A stretch of 64,000 nt of DNA from Bacteroidota bacterium. Lineage in GTDB: Bacteria > Bacteroidota > Bacteroidia > Bacteroidales > Dysgonomonadaceae. Position numbers and translations under genes: made by a program. Location of the stretch: assembly GCA_023622765.1 (NCBI GenBank), contig JAMNYO010000102.1:1-64000 (forward strand), written 5' to 3'. Below, piece by piece: positions 43,299-52,972 of this stretch (within the stretch, counting starts at the first letter, position 1; each line of letters starts with the position of its first letter). A model generated the notes under the pieces. The model searched no databases, was not told the origin of the DNA, and saw nothing but the letters and a program-made list of their open reading frames with translations.

Positions 43299-45881
43299 TT
43301 AATTGCCTGTCACTGACCGTTCCTCCGAATGAAGCTCCGCCTGAATGGTCACGCTTCCCTTCCGCAACCCTTTGGCCGTAGCCTCGAGGGTGATGGTACC
43401 GGGTGTCTTTGAAGATTCCACAACGGCCACCAGCTTGCCGTTGAAGAGATGCATTTGTGGCAGGTGAAACAAATCGAGGCAGGTTGCATCGCCGTTGGCG
43501 GCAGCCCTGTACGTCCCGGCCCCCTTTACGTTGAACCGCACCAGTTCGTTCACGATAGGGCATGGGTTACCGTTACGGTCCGCCACCCACACGGTCACGA
43601 AAGAGAGGTCCTTGCCGTCGGCCTCTATCACGTTACGATCCGCTTCCAGCACAAGGCGGTACGGCTTACCGGCCGTACGCACCTCTTTCTCCGCCACCGC
43701 TTTACCCTGCTCATCATATGCTACCACCTTCAACGTGCCCGGCTCGTACCGGGTATCCATCCACATCAGTCGGTACCGTTTCTGCCGCTCGAAGTTTTTT
43801 TGCGCCTCACCCGTGTAGCTGCCATCCAGCGGCACCGAGCGATCTTTGGTGCGTACCCCCTGGCTCTTACCGTTTATGAACAGTTCCGCCGAGGGGTAGT
43901 TGGTGTAAACGAAGACGGGAGTCACCTCCCCCTCGCGCCCCTCCCAATTCCAATGGGGCAGGATATGCAACGTCTCCACCTCCCTGTTCCAGTGGCTGCG
44001 GTAGAGGTAGAAGCGATCCTTAGGGATACCGGCCAAGTCCACCGCCCCGAAGAGCGAGCTGTGGCTGGGCCACGCGCTGTAGTAAGGAGTGGGTTCGCCC
44101 AGGTAGTCAAAGCCGGTCCAGATGAACTCACCCATGGTGTAGGGCAGGTCGTCATGCTGGATAAAGTCGTCCTCCGGGAGATTCGACCAACCGGCGTGCT
44201 CCACGTCGTACGACGAGGCCTGGTGGTCGTCGTAAGTCGCCATCGCCTTCCGCTCGACGGGGAACTTGTAGACTCCCCGGGAGCTGAGTGTGGAAGTGGT
44301 CTCGGTGCCCAACACCATCTGTTGGGGCAACTTGTCGTACGCCTCCTGGTAGCGGAACGAACGGTAGTTAAAGCCAGGGACATCCATGATGGCGGCCATG
44401 TAGTTCGAGAAGACGGCATCCGGACGATCCATCCCGTTGGTCACGGGCCGCGTGGGGTCTTCCCGGTGGCAGATATCTTGCAGGAAGCGGGCCGTCTTGG
44501 CACCCTCCTTATGGCTCTGCTCCTCCACCTCGTTCCCGATGCACCACATCACCACGCTGGGGTTGTTCCGGAAGTGGTGAAGCACGTTCACCATATCTTT
44601 CTCCGCCCACTCCTTGAAGTAGCGGTTGTAACCGTTTCGCACCTTGGGAATCGCCCACTCGTCGAAGGTCTCCACCATCAGCATCATCCCCATCTCGTCG
44701 GCGATGCGTACATACTCCGGTGCCGGCATGTTATGCGAGGTACGGATAGCGTTCACCCCCATATCCTGCAAAATCCGGAACTGTCGGCGGATGGCCGCCT
44801 CATTCACCGCACCACCCAATGGCCCCAGGTCATGGTGCATACACGCTCCTTGGAACTTGACCGGCCGACCGTTCAGGAAAAACCCCTTGTCAGCGATCAA
44901 CTCGATGGTGCGTATCCCAAACGTCGTGTAATACTCATCCACCGGGTAGACAACCTCCTCCGTGGTGGTAGTTGAATGACTCGAGGTTTCGCTCCGCTGC
45001 ACCTTGCTCACGACGGAGCGCACCGTGTAGAGGTTGGGTTGACGGATATCCCACGGCAACGGGTTCTCCACGATAAGCATCTGCTCCAGCTCCTCCCCAT
45101 CGAACCGGGTGAACTCCCCCTCCGCCTCGGCCACCACCTCGCCACTCGGGTTTAGGATGGAGGTCGTCAGCTTGACGAAGTAGCGATCGCCGTACCCCTC
45201 CCCGTGCCGCACCTTCGTCCGGACGTTGACCCGTGCGAACCGGTCATTCACCTCGGGGGTGGTTACATAGGTTCCCCATACGGGAATATGTACCTCGTTG
45301 GTGGTAATCACGTGCACGTTGCGGTAGAGCCCCGCGCCGGGGTACCACCGCGACTGCTCTTCGAAATTCTCCAACCGGACCGCCAGGACATTGTCCCGTC
45401 CATCCTTGTTGATCAGGCGTGTCACGTCGAAATGAAAGGTATTGTAGCCGTTGGGCCAGTGCCCCACCTCTTGCCCGTTCACGTAGACCCGCGCGTTACT
45501 CATCGCCCCATCGAACTTCAAGGTGACCCGTTTCTCCCGGCTGAATTCCGGAACGGTAAAGCGGGTACGGTACCACCCGGCACCGGTAAAGGGCAACCCT
45601 CCCGTTCGGCCGTAATGCTCGATGGCCGTCGTCTGCCCATCCTGCACGATTGCCATCCTATGGATATCGTTACCCTTATCGAAAGGGCCATAAATAGCCC
45701 AATCATGTGGTACACGGACGATTTGCCAATCGCTGTCGTCAAACCGCACCTCTGCTGAGCGAGAGTCATCCTCCCTCGTGAACCTCCACCCCTCTTCCAA
45801 CGTGACCTGGGTGCGGTGTTGCGCCTCTGCCATCGGCCACGTGACGAAGAGAGCTACCAGTAAAAGCGCTATTCTATTCAT
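43299..45881 (-). CDS. GH2 beta-galactosidase-type glycosidase, secreted
   Basis: This 860-residue protein has a signal peptide (LLLVALFVTWPMAEA) and a GH2 sugar-binding domain with GGLPFTGAGWYRTRFTVP near residue 95. An immunoglobulin-like domain and a TIM barrel follow. The acid/base Glu is in VVMWCIGNEVEEQ near 450 and the nucleophile Glu in YTMGEFIWTGFDYLGEP near 583. Two C-terminal beta domains, including a DUF4982-type stretch, complete it. It should cleave beta-galactosides or related beta-glycosides in the periplasm or at the surface. No SusC/SusD pair is nearby, so it is not in a classical polysaccharide-utilisation locus. Confidence 0.93.
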   Translation of the reverse strand: MNRIALLLVALFVTWPMAEAQHRTQVTLEEGWRFTREDDSRSAEVRFDDSDWQIVRVPHDWAIYGPFDKGNDIHRMAIVQDGQTTAIEHYGRTGGLPFTGAGWYRTRFTVPEFSREKRVTLKFDGAMSNARVYVNGQEVGHWPNGYNTFHFDVTRLINKDGRDNVLAVRLENFEEQSRWYPGAGLYRNVHVITTNEVHIPVWGTYVTTPEVNDRFARVNVRTKVRHGEGYGDRYFVKLTTSILNPSGEVVAEAEGEFTRFDGEELEQMLIVENPLPWDIRQPNLYTVRSVVSKVQRSETSSHSTTTTEEVVYPVDEYYTTFGIRTIELIADKGFFLNGRPVKFQGACMHHDLGPLGGAVNEAAIRRQFRILQDMGVNAIRTSHNMPAPEYVRIADEMGMMLMVETFDEWAIPKVRNGYNRYFKEWAEKDMVNVLHHFRNNPSVVMWCIGNEVEEQSHKEGAKTARFLQDICHREDPTRPVTNGMDRPDAVFSNYMAAIMDVPGFNYRSFRYQEAYDKLPQQMVLGTETTSTLSSRGVYKFPVERKAMATYDDHQASSYDVEHAGWSNLPEDDFIQHDDLPYTMGEFIWTGFDYLGEPTPYYSAWPSHSSLFGAVDLAGIPKDRFYLYRSHWNREVETLHILPHWNWEGREGEVTPVFVYTNYPSAELFINGKSQGVRTKDRSVPLDGSYTGEAQKNFERQKRYRLMWMDTRYEPGTLKVVAYDEQGKAVAEKEVRTAGKPYRLVLEADRNVIEADGKDLSFVTVWVADRNGNPCPIVNELVRFNVKGAGTYRAAANGDATCLDLFHLPQMHLFNGKLVAVVESSKTPGTITLEATAKGLRKGSVTIQAELHSEERSVTGN

Positions 45882-46011
45882 AGATACTATTGTTTCTCGT
45901 TATTACTTTTCGTTTATCGCATGCTCGTTATGCATCAGCTAAGCTCTCGCATATAGCCATCGTTTTTTCAGGCTTAATGATAACCATAATGGCTGCGAAA
46001 ATGCAACCACG

Positions 46012-47637
46012 CTAATCGCGACCGCAGAGGGCAAAAAAGTCGTTTCCCTTATCGTCCACCAGGATAAACGCCGGGAAATCCTCCACCTCGATCTTCCATA
46101 TCGCCTCCATACCCAGTTCGGGGTACTCCACGCACTCGAGGCTCTTGATGTTCTCCTGCGCCAGGATGGCCGCTGGGCCACCAATGCTGCCCAGGTAGAA
46201 GCCACCGTACTTTTTACAGGCATCAGTGACCTCCTGGCTCCGATTCCCCTTGGCCAACATGATCAGGCTCCCCCCGTGTGACTGAAACAGCTCCACGTAG
46301 GAGTCCATCCGTCCCGCCGTGGTGGGTCCCATCGATCCGGAGGCGTACCCTTCGGGGGTCTTGGCCGGACCCGCGTAATATATGGGGTGATCCTTGACGT
46401 ATTGTGGGAGTCCCTCACCACGGTCAATCCGCTCTTTCAGCTTAGCGTGTGCGATATCCCTGCCCACGATAATCGTCCCGTTCAGGGAGAGGCGGGTGGA
46501 AACCGGGTATTTGGAAAGCTCCGCCAGGATTTCGCTCATCGGCCGATTCAGGTCGATCTTCACACCGCCCCCTTCGCCTGGTTGACGAAGTTCCTCAGGG
46601 ATAAACCGGGTGGGGTTATCCTCCAGCTTCTCAATCCAGATTCCCTCGCGGTTAATCTTCGCCTTGATATTTCGGTCGGCTGAACAGGAGACGCCCATAC
46701 CGACGGGACATGAGGCACCGTGTCGCGGCAAACGGATTACCCGAACGTCGTGTGTGAAGTACTTCCCCCCGAACTGCGCACCCAGGCCCAACGCTTCAGA
46801 CGCTTTTTTTAGTCGCCCCTCCAGCTCGACATCCCGGAAGGCTTGCCCCAGTTCGTTCCCCTCCGTCGGCAGGTTATCGTAATACTTGGCAGAGGCCAGC
46901 TTCACCATCTTCAGGTTTGCCTCGGCCGAGGTGCCGCCAATCACGAACGCCAGGTGGTAGGGCGGGCAAGCCGCGGTGCCTAGCGACTTCATCTTATCGA
47001 TGAGGAACGACTCCAGCTTACCGGGTGCAAGCAGCGCCTTGGTCTCCTGGTAGAGGTACGTTTTATTGGCCGAGCCACCCCCCTTGGCGATGCAGAGGAA
47101 ATGGTACTCATCACCCTCCGTCGCATATAGGTCAATCTGGGCGGGCAGGTTGGTACCCGTGTTCACCTCGTCGTACATGTTAAGCGGCGCATTTTGGGAG
47201 TAGCGCAGGTTCTCGTTGACATACGTGTTGTAAACCCCTCTTGAGAGCGCCTCTTCATCGTTCCCATCGGTCCATACCCGCTGCCCTTTCTTCCCCATGA
47301 TAATCGCCGTGCCGGTATCTTGGCAGAACGGGAGAACCCCCTTCGCCGAGATCTCCGAATTGCGCAGAAAAGTGAGCGCCACGAATTTATCGTTGTCGCT
47401 CGCCTCGGGATCGGTGAGTATTCGGGCCACCTGCTCCTGGTGTTCGGGGCGCAGCAGGAACTGCACGTCACAGAACGCGGCCTGCGCCAGTAGTGTCAGC
47501 CCCTCGCTCGACACTTTCAAGACCTCCTTGCCTTCGAAGTTCGCCACGGACAGATGTTCCTTCGTGAGCAGGTAGTAGGGTGTTTTGTCGGGAGCCATGG
47601 GAAACGGCTCTTGGTAGATAAACGGTTTTGTTGCCAT
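46012..47637 (-). CDS. Fumarate hydratase class I (fused alpha/beta)
   Basis: This 541-residue iron-sulfur hydratase interconverts fumarate and malate. The alpha part (about 40-330) has cysteines for a [4Fe-4S] cluster in [36 protein letters not shown] and [15 protein letters not shown]. The beta part (about 370-541) has [20 protein letters not shown] and [17 protein letters not shown]. It is a full-length single-chain FumA-type enzyme, unlike the split homologue encoded at 57372-58917 in the methylaspartate cluster. Here it most likely serves the reductive branch of central metabolism. A promoter element lies 44 bases upstream. Confidence 0.94.
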   Translation of the reverse strand: MATKPFIYQEPFPMAPDKTPYYLLTKEHLSVANFEGKEVLKVSSEGLTLLAQAAFCDVQFLLRPEHQEQVARILTDPEASDNDKFVALTFLRNSEISAKGVLPFCQDTGTAIIMGKKGQRVWTDGNDEEALSRGVYNTYVNENLRYSQNAPLNMYDEVNTGTNLPAQIDLYATEGDEYHFLCIAKGGGSANKTYLYQETKALLAPGKLESFLIDKMKSLGTAACPPYHLAFVIGGTSAEANLKMVKLASAKYYDNLPTEGNELGQAFRDVELEGRLKKASEALGLGAQFGGKYFTHDVRVIRLPRHGASCPVGMGVSCSADRNIKAKINREGIWIEKLEDNPTRFIPEELRQPGEGGGVKIDLNRPMSEILAELSKYPVSTRLSLNGTIIVGRDIAHAKLKERIDRGEGLPQYVKDHPIYYAGPAKTPEGYASGSMGPTTAGRMDSYVELFQSHGGSLIMLAKGNRSQEVTDACKKYGGFYLGSIGGPAAILAQENIKSLECVEYPELGMEAIWKIEVEDFPAFILVDDKGNDFFALCGRD

Positions 47638-47680
47638 AACTATTCTTTTTTTGATTTGATGCTATCCAAACATGGAACGA

Positions 47681-47688
47681 CAAAAATA
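47681..47688 (-). promoter_or_regulatory. -7 element of the fumarase gene
   Basis: TATTTTTG on the minus strand is an exact TAnnTTTG match, about 44 bases before the fumarase start and just after the cold-shock gene's terminator. Confidence 0.5.
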
Positions 47689-47690
47689 CA

Positions 47691-47722
47691 AAGAAAAAGC
47701 GGCATCCCGAAACGGATACCGC
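47691..47722 (-). terminator. Rho-independent terminator of the cold-shock-domain gene
   Basis: Read on the minus strand, GCGGTATCC and GGATGCCGC form a 9-bp stem (one G-T pair) around a GTTTCG loop, followed by TTTTTC. It lies about 75 bases after the stop of the gene at 47796. Confidence 0.75.
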
Positions 47723-47795
47723 CTAAATATACCATGACTCGTTGGCCTACTGACACCCATCGCCAACGTTTTGTTAGGCAAATGGAATCAGGGGG

Positions 47796-48236
47796 TTACG
47801 CCTTACTTAAAATGGTCACGTTAATGGCGTTAATCCCTTTGTCTCCTCGTTCCAACTCGAAGGCAACCAGGTCGCCCTCTGCTATATCTTCAGGAGCGTT
47901 ACTAATATGGAAAAAATATTCTTGCCTCCCCAAAAGATCACCGATAAAACCGTATCCACGACTTTGGTTAAAAAACTTGACGTGTCCCTTGAGTTCATCC
48001 TCCTCCTGGACCTCCATCTTCGGTGTAGATATCTCGATGCTCTCCAAGTCCACCTCTTCGACCTGAGGTTCGGGTGGGGTATCGGTAATCACACCAAACT
48101 CGTCCACGTACGCGATCATCTCGCTAAAGGTACTTGGACCCTCTGCCCTGCGCTCTTCCCGGCGCTTTCTTTTCTCTTTTCTTTTCTGTTCTTTTTTCTT
48201 TGCTATTGCTCGTTTACTATAACTGGATTTTGCCAT
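47796..48236 (-). CDS. Cold-shock-domain protein with charged N-terminus
   Basis: This 146-residue protein begins MAKSSYSKRAIAKKKEQKRK, a very basic stretch of about 35 residues. An acidic linker (EVDLESIEIS) follows, and then a cold-shock OB fold at about residues 82-146 with RNP-like motifs (HVKFFNQSRGYGFIGD and EYFFHISN). It is a single-stranded nucleic-acid binder, probably an RNA chaperone. The start at 48236 is preferred to an ATG eight codons earlier because MAKS fits the family and the leader. Exact promoter and terminator elements flank it, so it forms a single-gene unit. Confidence 0.9.
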   Translation of the reverse strand: MAKSSYSKRAIAKKKEQKRKEKRKRREERRAEGPSTFSEMIAYVDEFGVITDTPPEPQVEEVDLESIEISTPKMEVQEEDELKGHVKFFNQSRGYGFIGDLLGRQEYFFHISNAPEDIAEGDLVAFELERGDKGINAINVTILSKA

Positions 48237-48292
48237 GTAAATTGTTTTATGATTTCGCAAGGATTTTCCTTCAATCTCACTGCGCTATAATG

Positions 48293-48300
48293 CAAAGGTA
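48293..48300 (-). promoter_or_regulatory. -7 element of the cold-shock-domain gene
   Basis: TACCTTTG on the minus strand is an exact TAnnTTTG match, giving a leader of about 50 bases. Confidence 0.5.
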
Positions 48301-48375
48301 CAAAAATTAATCTGGGGGTTAAAATCTGTTTTGTTCGACCGGGCCTTCTACATTCGTACCCCAAGCCGTCAAACC

Positions 48376-48705
48376 TTACGCCTCCTTTCCCGCTACCTCC
48401 TCAATATTTTTCTCATAAAAAACGACACCCTCTTGGTGAATATGATCAATTAATTCTTTACTGTTAATCTTTTCGTACGACGACAAATCAATTTTATAGG
48501 GCAGTAGCAGGTCGTCAAGATCATTTTCAATCTTGAGCAAGGTGGTCAAATCAAGTTTGCCTTTTAGGGTCAAGTCGATGTCAGAGTTGTTTTTGAAAAC
48601 CCCTTTCGCCCTAGAGCCATACAACAAAACACTATCTACTTGAGGGTATTTCCTGAACACCTCAACGATAGAGTGTATGCAGTGCTGTTTTAACCCGTAT
48701 TCCAA
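48376..48705 (-). CDS. mntA: MNT-type minimal nucleotidyltransferase, MntA antitoxin
   Basis: This 109-residue protein has the minimal nucleotidyltransferase signature GS-x10-DxD, visible in LLYGSRAKGVFKNNSDIDL near residues 27-45. A third acidic residue lies in YKIDLSSYEKI near 75. In HEPN/MNT toxin-antitoxin systems such proteins neutralise the HEPN toxin by adding AMP to a tyrosine near its active site. It starts 6 bases after the HEPN gene. The pairing and the intact motifs make the assignment good, though a toxic effect is untested. Confidence 0.87.
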   Translation of the reverse strand: MEYGLKQHCIHSIVEVFRKYPQVDSVLLYGSRAKGVFKNNSDIDLTLKGKLDLTTLLKIENDLDDLLLPYKIDLSSYEKINSKELIDHIHQEGVVFYEKNIEEVAGKEA

Positions 48706-48711
48706 AATGAC

Positions 48712-49167
48712 TCAAGTTAATTTGCCTTGTTCTCTATTCCGAATTGCCTCCATCTGCTCTTTAAACGAGAAGAATGCCGGCAAATATTCTTCCATGATCT
48801 TGCGGGAAATCTCATCGGCCGTTGTTTCATCGTACGTGTGAGAGGTTTGGTTACGACTTTTTATCATCTCCATCCAAATCTCTCCATCACTGATTAAACC
48901 CATAGAAAAACCCTCTCTCGTGGCGTCTCGTGAACCCCTGATCTCAAAATTACCCTGATAGGTTAAGTAGTCTTTCATAACATTCCATGCCAGTTCATGG
49001 GTAAACTCAAAGCCTTGTATAAGTCCCTGCTTAACCAGTTCACTAAGAATAGATGCTTCTTTGTCTAAAAAGTTCTCCTTAATGAAACCAACGCTTTCAT
49101 CTAACTTCTTTAGGGCTTTCTTAAAGTTACTAAAGCGTTGCTCCCAGCGAATGCCATACATTTCCAT
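48712..49167 (-). CDS. hepT: HEPN-domain toxin-like protein (HI0074/HepT family)
   Basis: This 152-residue all-helical protein belongs to the nucleotidyltransferase substrate-binding (HI0074) branch of HEPN proteins. It carries RNQTSHTYDE near residue 118, which fits the R-x4-H-x-Y motif: the Arg/His pair is the RNase site and the Tyr is the residue that MntA modifies in studied pairs. The ATG at 49167 is chosen because an exact promoter element (49188-49195) would otherwise lie inside the gene; ATG 49161 is also possible. It precedes mntA in a two-gene unit next to a tRNA gene. Confidence 0.85.
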   Translation of the reverse strand: MEMYGIRWEQRFSNFKKALKKLDESVGFIKENFLDKEASILSELVKQGLIQGFEFTHELAWNVMKDYLTYQGNFEIRGSRDATREGFSMGLISDGEIWMEMIKSRNQTSHTYDETTADEISRKIMEEYLPAFFSFKEQMEAIRNREQGKLT

Positions 49168-49187
49168 ACGATGAACGTTTATATAGG

Positions 49188-49195
49188 CAAATATA
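49188..49195 (-). promoter_or_regulatory. -7 element of hepT-mntA
   Basis: TATATTTG on the minus strand is an exact TAnnTTTG match, 20 bases before the ATG at 49167. It decides against a start at 49200. Confidence 0.5.
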
Positions 49196-49228
49196 AGCAA
49201 TTAAACGGAATAAGTGGCCTCGTGTAAA

Positions 49229-49263
49229 GAAAAAATCCCCGAAAGAGAAACTCCCCCGGGGAT
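49229..49263 (-). terminator. Rho-independent terminator of the tRNA-Leu gene
   Basis: On the minus strand ATCCCCG pairs with CGGGGAT around a 15-base loop and is followed by TTTTTC. It lies 28 bases after the tRNA 3' end. Confidence 0.7.
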
Positions 49264-49290
49264 GTAAAACAGTAAACCAATTATTGAGGG

Positions 49291-49372
49291 TGCGGCCGAA
49301 GGGACTCGAACCCCCACGCCTCTCGGCACTAGATCCTAAGTCTAGCGCGGCTACCAATTACGCCACGGCCGC
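49291..49372 (-). tRNA. tRNA-Leu (anticodon UAG)
   Basis: The 82-base gene folds as a leucine tRNA. The acceptor stem GCGGCCG pairs with CGGCCGC. The anticodon stem CTAGA/TCTAG closes the loop CTTAGGA with anticodon TAG. A class II variable arm (TGCCGAGAGGCGT) precedes the T arm GGGGGTTCGAGTCCC. The discriminator is A and CCA is not encoded. A promoter element and a terminator flank it. Confidence 0.95.
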
Positions 49373-49461
49373 GAAACCAATACTGCAAACCAACGGATCA
49401 AGCAGTATATGAACCTCGTCATTTTGATTAATCCGCGAAATCAATATTGTTAAATCGACCG

Positions 49462-49469
49462 CAAAGATA
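49462..49469 (-). promoter_or_regulatory. -7 element of tRNA-Leu
   Basis: TATCTTTG on the minus strand is an exact TAnnTTTG match, about 90 bases before the mature tRNA 5' end. Confidence 0.45.
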
Positions 49470-49552
49470 CGATTTTTTTCCATTAAATGATGCCTTGGGG
49501 GAAAAATCGCCGGATTGCCCACCAATATTTTGGGGAATGATGGGAAAGTGGT

Positions 49553-49560
49553 TAACTTTG
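49553..49560 (+). promoter_or_regulatory. -7 element of the glutamate mutase operon
   Basis: TAACTTTG is an exact TAnnTTTG match 22 bases before the glmS start. The leader would be only about 16 bases, leaving no room for a cobalamin riboswitch although the enzyme needs adenosylcobalamin. Confidence 0.55.
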
Positions 49561-49582
49561 ACACCGATTAAAGACAATACTA

Positions 49583-50002
49583 ATGAGCAAGGGAACAGTA
49601 GTAATTGGGGTGATTGGGGCTGATGTACATGCCGTGGGAAATAAGATCATCGATTTCGCTTTACGGGAAGCCGGTTACAACGTCATCAACCTGGGCGTTA
49701 TGGTATCGCAAGAGGAGTACATCCAGGCGGCCATCGAGACCGATGCCGATGCTATCTTGGTGTCATCACTCTACGGGCATGGTGAGATCGACTGCCAGGG
49801 GTTGCGCGAAAAGTGCAACGAGGCGGGACTGGGTGACATCCTCCTGGTGGTGGGAGGTAACCTGGTGGTGGGAAAGCAAAACTTCGAGGAGGTCGAAGCC
49901 CGCTTCCTTGACATGGGATTCAATAAAGTATCCCCTCCCGGGACACCCATCGAAGGCATCTTTGATTACCTTGAAGAGGCGATAGCAGCCCGGAAGAAAT
50001 AG
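49583..50002 (+). CDS. glmS: Glutamate mutase sigma (S) subunit, cobalamin-binding
   Basis: This 139-residue protein is the small B12-binding component of glutamate mutase (methylaspartate mutase), which rearranges L-glutamate to (2S,3S)-3-methylaspartate. The cobalamin-ligand motif DxHxxG is DVHAVG at residues 14-19. The rest of the Rossmann-like B12 fold includes [17 protein letters not shown] near 58 and [17 protein letters not shown] near 90. It is the first gene of the methylaspartate cluster, 28 bases before glmL. The symbol refers to glutamate mutase, not to glucosamine-6-phosphate synthase. Confidence 0.96.
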   Translation: MSKGTVVIGVIGADVHAVGNKIIDFALREAGYNVINLGVMVSQEEYIQAAIETDADAILVSSLYGHGEIDCQGLREKCNEAGLGDILLVVGGNLVVGKQNFEEVEARFLDMGFNKVSPPGTPIEGIFDYLEEAIAARKK

Positions 50003-50029
50003 GCCAACGCTATGATTTAATCTCGCTCG

Positions 50030-51412
50030 ATGAAATACCTGACGGCCGATTTCGGCTCTACCTATACCAAGCTGACCGCGATTGATGCACGATGCGAAGA
50101 GATCGTGGGCACGGCAACTGCCTTCACGACCATCGCCACCAACGTGATGGATGGCTTCCACGAGGCGATGAAGCGATTGGAGACGGCTATTGGCACCTTT
50201 GCGTACGACAGGCTCCTCTGCTGCAGTAGCGCAGCGGGCGGCCTGAGGATGGTCGCCCTGGGACTTGTCCCGGAACTGACCGCAAAGGCGGCCCGTACGG
50301 CTGCATCGAGTGCAGGTGCAAAGGTCATCCGCACCTTTTCGTTCGAGATATCCGAAGCAGAGCGAAAAGCGATAGAGGCCATCAATCCAGACCTGGTGTT
50401 ATTGTGCGGGGGCACCGATGGGGGCAACCGGGAGGTCATCGTTTCTAACGCCCACAAGCTAGCCGAGACCCAAGGTGACTTCTCCATCGTCGTCGCCGGG
50501 AATAAAAGCGCCGCGGACGAAGTGGACACTATCCTTTCCTCCACTAACAAAAACTTCGTGATCACCGAGAATGTGATGCCCCAATTCAACCAATTGAATA
50601 TCGAACCCGCCCGGCAGGAGATCAAAAAACTGTTTATCGAGCGCATCGTGCAGGCCAAAGGGCTAAGCAGCGTACAAGCGATAGCGGCGAACGAGATCAT
50701 CCCCACCCCACTGGCCGTGATGAACGGGTGCGAGTTATTAAGCAAAGGTACTCGGGACAGCGAAGGGATAGGCGACCTGATGGCCATCGATATTGGCGGG
50801 GCAACCACAGACGTATACTCCATGTCGCACGGGTACCCCACCCTCTCCAACGTCCAAGTGAAAGGATTGCCGGAGCCGTACGCCAAGCGAAGCGTGGAGG
50901 GCGACCTAGGGATGCGCTACAGCCTGCGCTCGCTGGTGGAGACAGCTGATATCGAGAAGGTTTCCAAGGAGATAGACTTCCCGGTCAACGAAATCCAAAC
51001 GTGGGTGGATGCGTGCCACCGAACACCCCAACTGCTCGCGGCGGAGGGAAGTAGGGAGCAAGCGATCGAAGAGGCTCTTGCACGCGGTGCCGCTCGCATC
51101 GCCACGGAGCGCCACTGTGGGTCGTGGGAGTCGGTCTACACCCCTTTCGGACAGGTGTTCGCCTTGACCGGAAAAGACCTCTCGGAGGTTACCCACGTGA
51201 TAGGCATTGGCGGTGTAATCGCCAATAGTCCCCATCCTGCCGACATCCTGAAAGGGGCAAAAAGCGAGGGAGAAGGAAGTCCTCATGCAAAACCCAAGCA
51301 GCCCGGCTATCTGGTGGACAAGCGATACATCTTCGCCTCGATGGGACTGTTGAGCCAGGAAAACAAAGAGCTGGCATTGAAATTGCTGAAAAGAGAGATC
51401 GTTTCGCTATGA
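50030..51412 (+). CDS. glmL: Glutamate mutase MutL/GlmL component
   Basis: This 460-residue protein has an actin-like ATPase (ASKHA) fold. The first phosphate loop is ADFGSTYTKLTAID near residues 6-19 and the second is MAIDIGGATTDVYSM near 250. LVLLCGGTDGGNREVI near 122 is typical of MutL. MutL is encoded between the S and E subunit genes in many species and is thought to reactivate the mutase by exchanging damaged cobalamin. The order S-L-E is conserved here, with gaps of 28 and 66 bases. Confidence 0.95.
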   Translation: MKYLTADFGSTYTKLTAIDARCEEIVGTATAFTTIATNVMDGFHEAMKRLETAIGTFAYDRLLCCSSAAGGLRMVALGLVPELTAKAARTAASSAGAKVIRTFSFEISEAERKAIEAINPDLVLLCGGTDGGNREVIVSNAHKLAETQGDFSIVVAGNKSAADEVDTILSSTNKNFVITENVMPQFNQLNIEPARQEIKKLFIERIVQAKGLSSVQAIAANEIIPTPLAVMNGCELLSKGTRDSEGIGDLMAIDIGGATTDVYSMSHGYPTLSNVQVKGLPEPYAKRSVEGDLGMRYSLRSLVETADIEKVSKEIDFPVNEIQTWVDACHRTPQLLAAEGSREQAIEEALARGAARIATERHCGSWESVYTPFGQVFALTGKDLSEVTHVIGIGGVIANSPHPADILKGAKSEGEGSPHAKPKQPGYLVDKRYIFASMGLLSQENKELALKLLKREIVSL

Positions 51413-51478
51413 AACAGTTTCGCTATAAAACAATATACACCTTGACATAAAAAACGTTTTTAGCTTAAAAACCCAAAC

Positions 51479-52930
51479 ATGCAGATAAAAAACCAAAAGC
51501 TCACGGATGACGCGTTTTTCGCGGAACGGGAGGAGGTCCTGAAACAGTGGCCCACCGGCAAGGGGGTAGACCTAAAGGAAGCGGTGGAGTATCAGAAAAA
51601 AATCCCCGCCTCGAAACGGTTCGGCCACGTGCTGGCCAAAGGGGTAGAAGAGAAGGTAACCCTGATTCAACCGCGTGCCGGGGTGGCCATCACCAACGAG
51701 CACATTCAACTGCTGCGCTACCTTGAAAAGGAAGGGGAGGCCGACCTGCTGCCCACCACGGTGGATAGCTACACCCGGCTGAACCGGTACACCGAAGCAC
51801 AAACGGGCATCGATAAGAGTAAGGAGACGGGACGCTCCATGCTGAACGGGTTCCCCATCGTGAACTACGGTGTGCAGGTGTGCCGGGATGTCACCTCGGC
51901 CTTGAAAAAACCGGTGCAGGTACGCCATGGCACACCCGACGCACGGCTACTCACCGAAATCAGCATCGCCGGGGGCTTCACCTCGTACGAGGGTGGTGGC
52001 ATCTCCTACAATATTCCCTACTCCAAAGATCACTCGCTAGAGAAAACCATCTCGCACTGGCAATACACCGACCGACTGGTGGGCCTCTACGAAGAGGCAG
52101 GGGTATCGATTAATCGGGAGCCGTTCGGCCCGCTGACCGGTACCCTCATACTGCCCTCCATCTCCAGTTCCGTGGCAGTTATCGAGGCGTTGCTCGCGGC
52201 CACCCAAGGGGTGAAAGATATCACGGTGGGATACGGGCAGTGCGGCAACCTGATCCAAGACGTGGCGGCGATCAAGGCATTAAAGAGTGTCTGCCAAGAG
52301 TACCTCGACAAACATGGGTTCCACGATGTACGGATTACTACCGTCTTCCACCAGTGGATGGGCGGCTTCCCGCAAGACGAGGCCAAGGCCTTCGGGGTGA
52401 TCTCGTGGGGGGCGGCCACAGCGGCACTGGCCAAAGCGACCAAGGTAATCGTGAAGACCCCGCACGAGGCGATGGGTGTACCCACGAAAGAGGCCAACGC
52501 GGCCGGGCTAAGGGCCACCAAGCAGGTGATATCAATGCTCAGGGACCAAGATCTTCGGGGTATCCCCGCCGTGCTAACGGAGAGCGCGATCATTGAGGAG
52601 GAGACCAAGTGCATCTTGAACCGGGTTGAAGAGCTCGGGAAAGGGGACTACGCGGTGGGAACCGTCGCCGCCTTCGAGGCAGGCGTACTCGACATTCCTT
52701 TCGCACCGAGCAAGTACAACGCGGGAAAGGTCCTGCCGGCGAGGGACAACATGGGTGCCATCCGCCTTCTGGAGATGGGAAATCTCCCCTTCACGAAGGA
52801 GTTAAAGGACTTTCACCGCACCAAACTCGAAGAGAGGGGCAAAGAGGAGAAGCGACCGGTAAACTTCCAAATAGTGATTGACGACGTCTACGCCATTGGG
52901 AAGGGATTCCTCGTGGGACGACCCAGATAA
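51479..52930 (+). CDS. glmE: Glutamate mutase epsilon (E) subunit
   Basis: This 483-residue catalytic subunit forms the TIM barrel that holds glutamate and generates the radical with adenosylcobalamin bound to the S subunit. Family segments include [19 protein letters not shown] near residue 142 and [18 protein letters not shown] near 164. [20 protein letters not shown] near 218 and [16 protein letters not shown] near 290 are further matches. Length and motifs are as expected for GlmE/MutE. The next pathway gene follows after an unusual 251-base spacer. Confidence 0.96.
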   Translation: MQIKNQKLTDDAFFAEREEVLKQWPTGKGVDLKEAVEYQKKIPASKRFGHVLAKGVEEKVTLIQPRAGVAITNEHIQLLRYLEKEGEADLLPTTVDSYTRLNRYTEAQTGIDKSKETGRSMLNGFPIVNYGVQVCRDVTSALKKPVQVRHGTPDARLLTEISIAGGFTSYEGGGISYNIPYSKDHSLEKTISHWQYTDRLVGLYEEAGVSINREPFGPLTGTLILPSISSSVAVIEALLAATQGVKDITVGYGQCGNLIQDVAAIKALKSVCQEYLDKHGFHDVRITTVFHQWMGGFPQDEAKAFGVISWGAATAALAKATKVIVKTPHEAMGVPTKEANAAGLRATKQVISMLRDQDLRGIPAVLTESAIIEEETKCILNRVEELGKGDYAVGTVAAFEAGVLDIPFAPSKYNAGKVLPARDNMGAIRLLEMGNLPFTKELKDFHRTKLEERGKEEKRPVNFQIVIDDVYAIGKGFLVGRPR

Positions 52931-52964
52931 TGCACAAAAAGTAGTTCAACTTTCGTACTTATTG

Positions 52965-52972
52965 TACTTTTG
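52965..52972 (+). promoter_or_regulatory. -7 element in the glmE-mal spacer
   Basis: TACTTTTG is an exact TAnnTTTG match. It would start a leader of about 200 bases that contains the long inverted repeat and ends at the methylaspartate ammonia-lyase start codon. Confidence 0.45.

Noticed and set aside
43449..44975. Rightward 508-codon open frame opposite the GH2 gene
   Set aside because: The GH2 frame has both catalytic glutamates and a signal peptide; the opposite frame is a by-product of GC-rich codons.
48376..49372. Integrated genomic island at tRNA-Leu
   Set aside because: There is a toxin-antitoxin pair beside a tRNA, but no integrase, no repeated tRNA end and no phage or plasmid genes.
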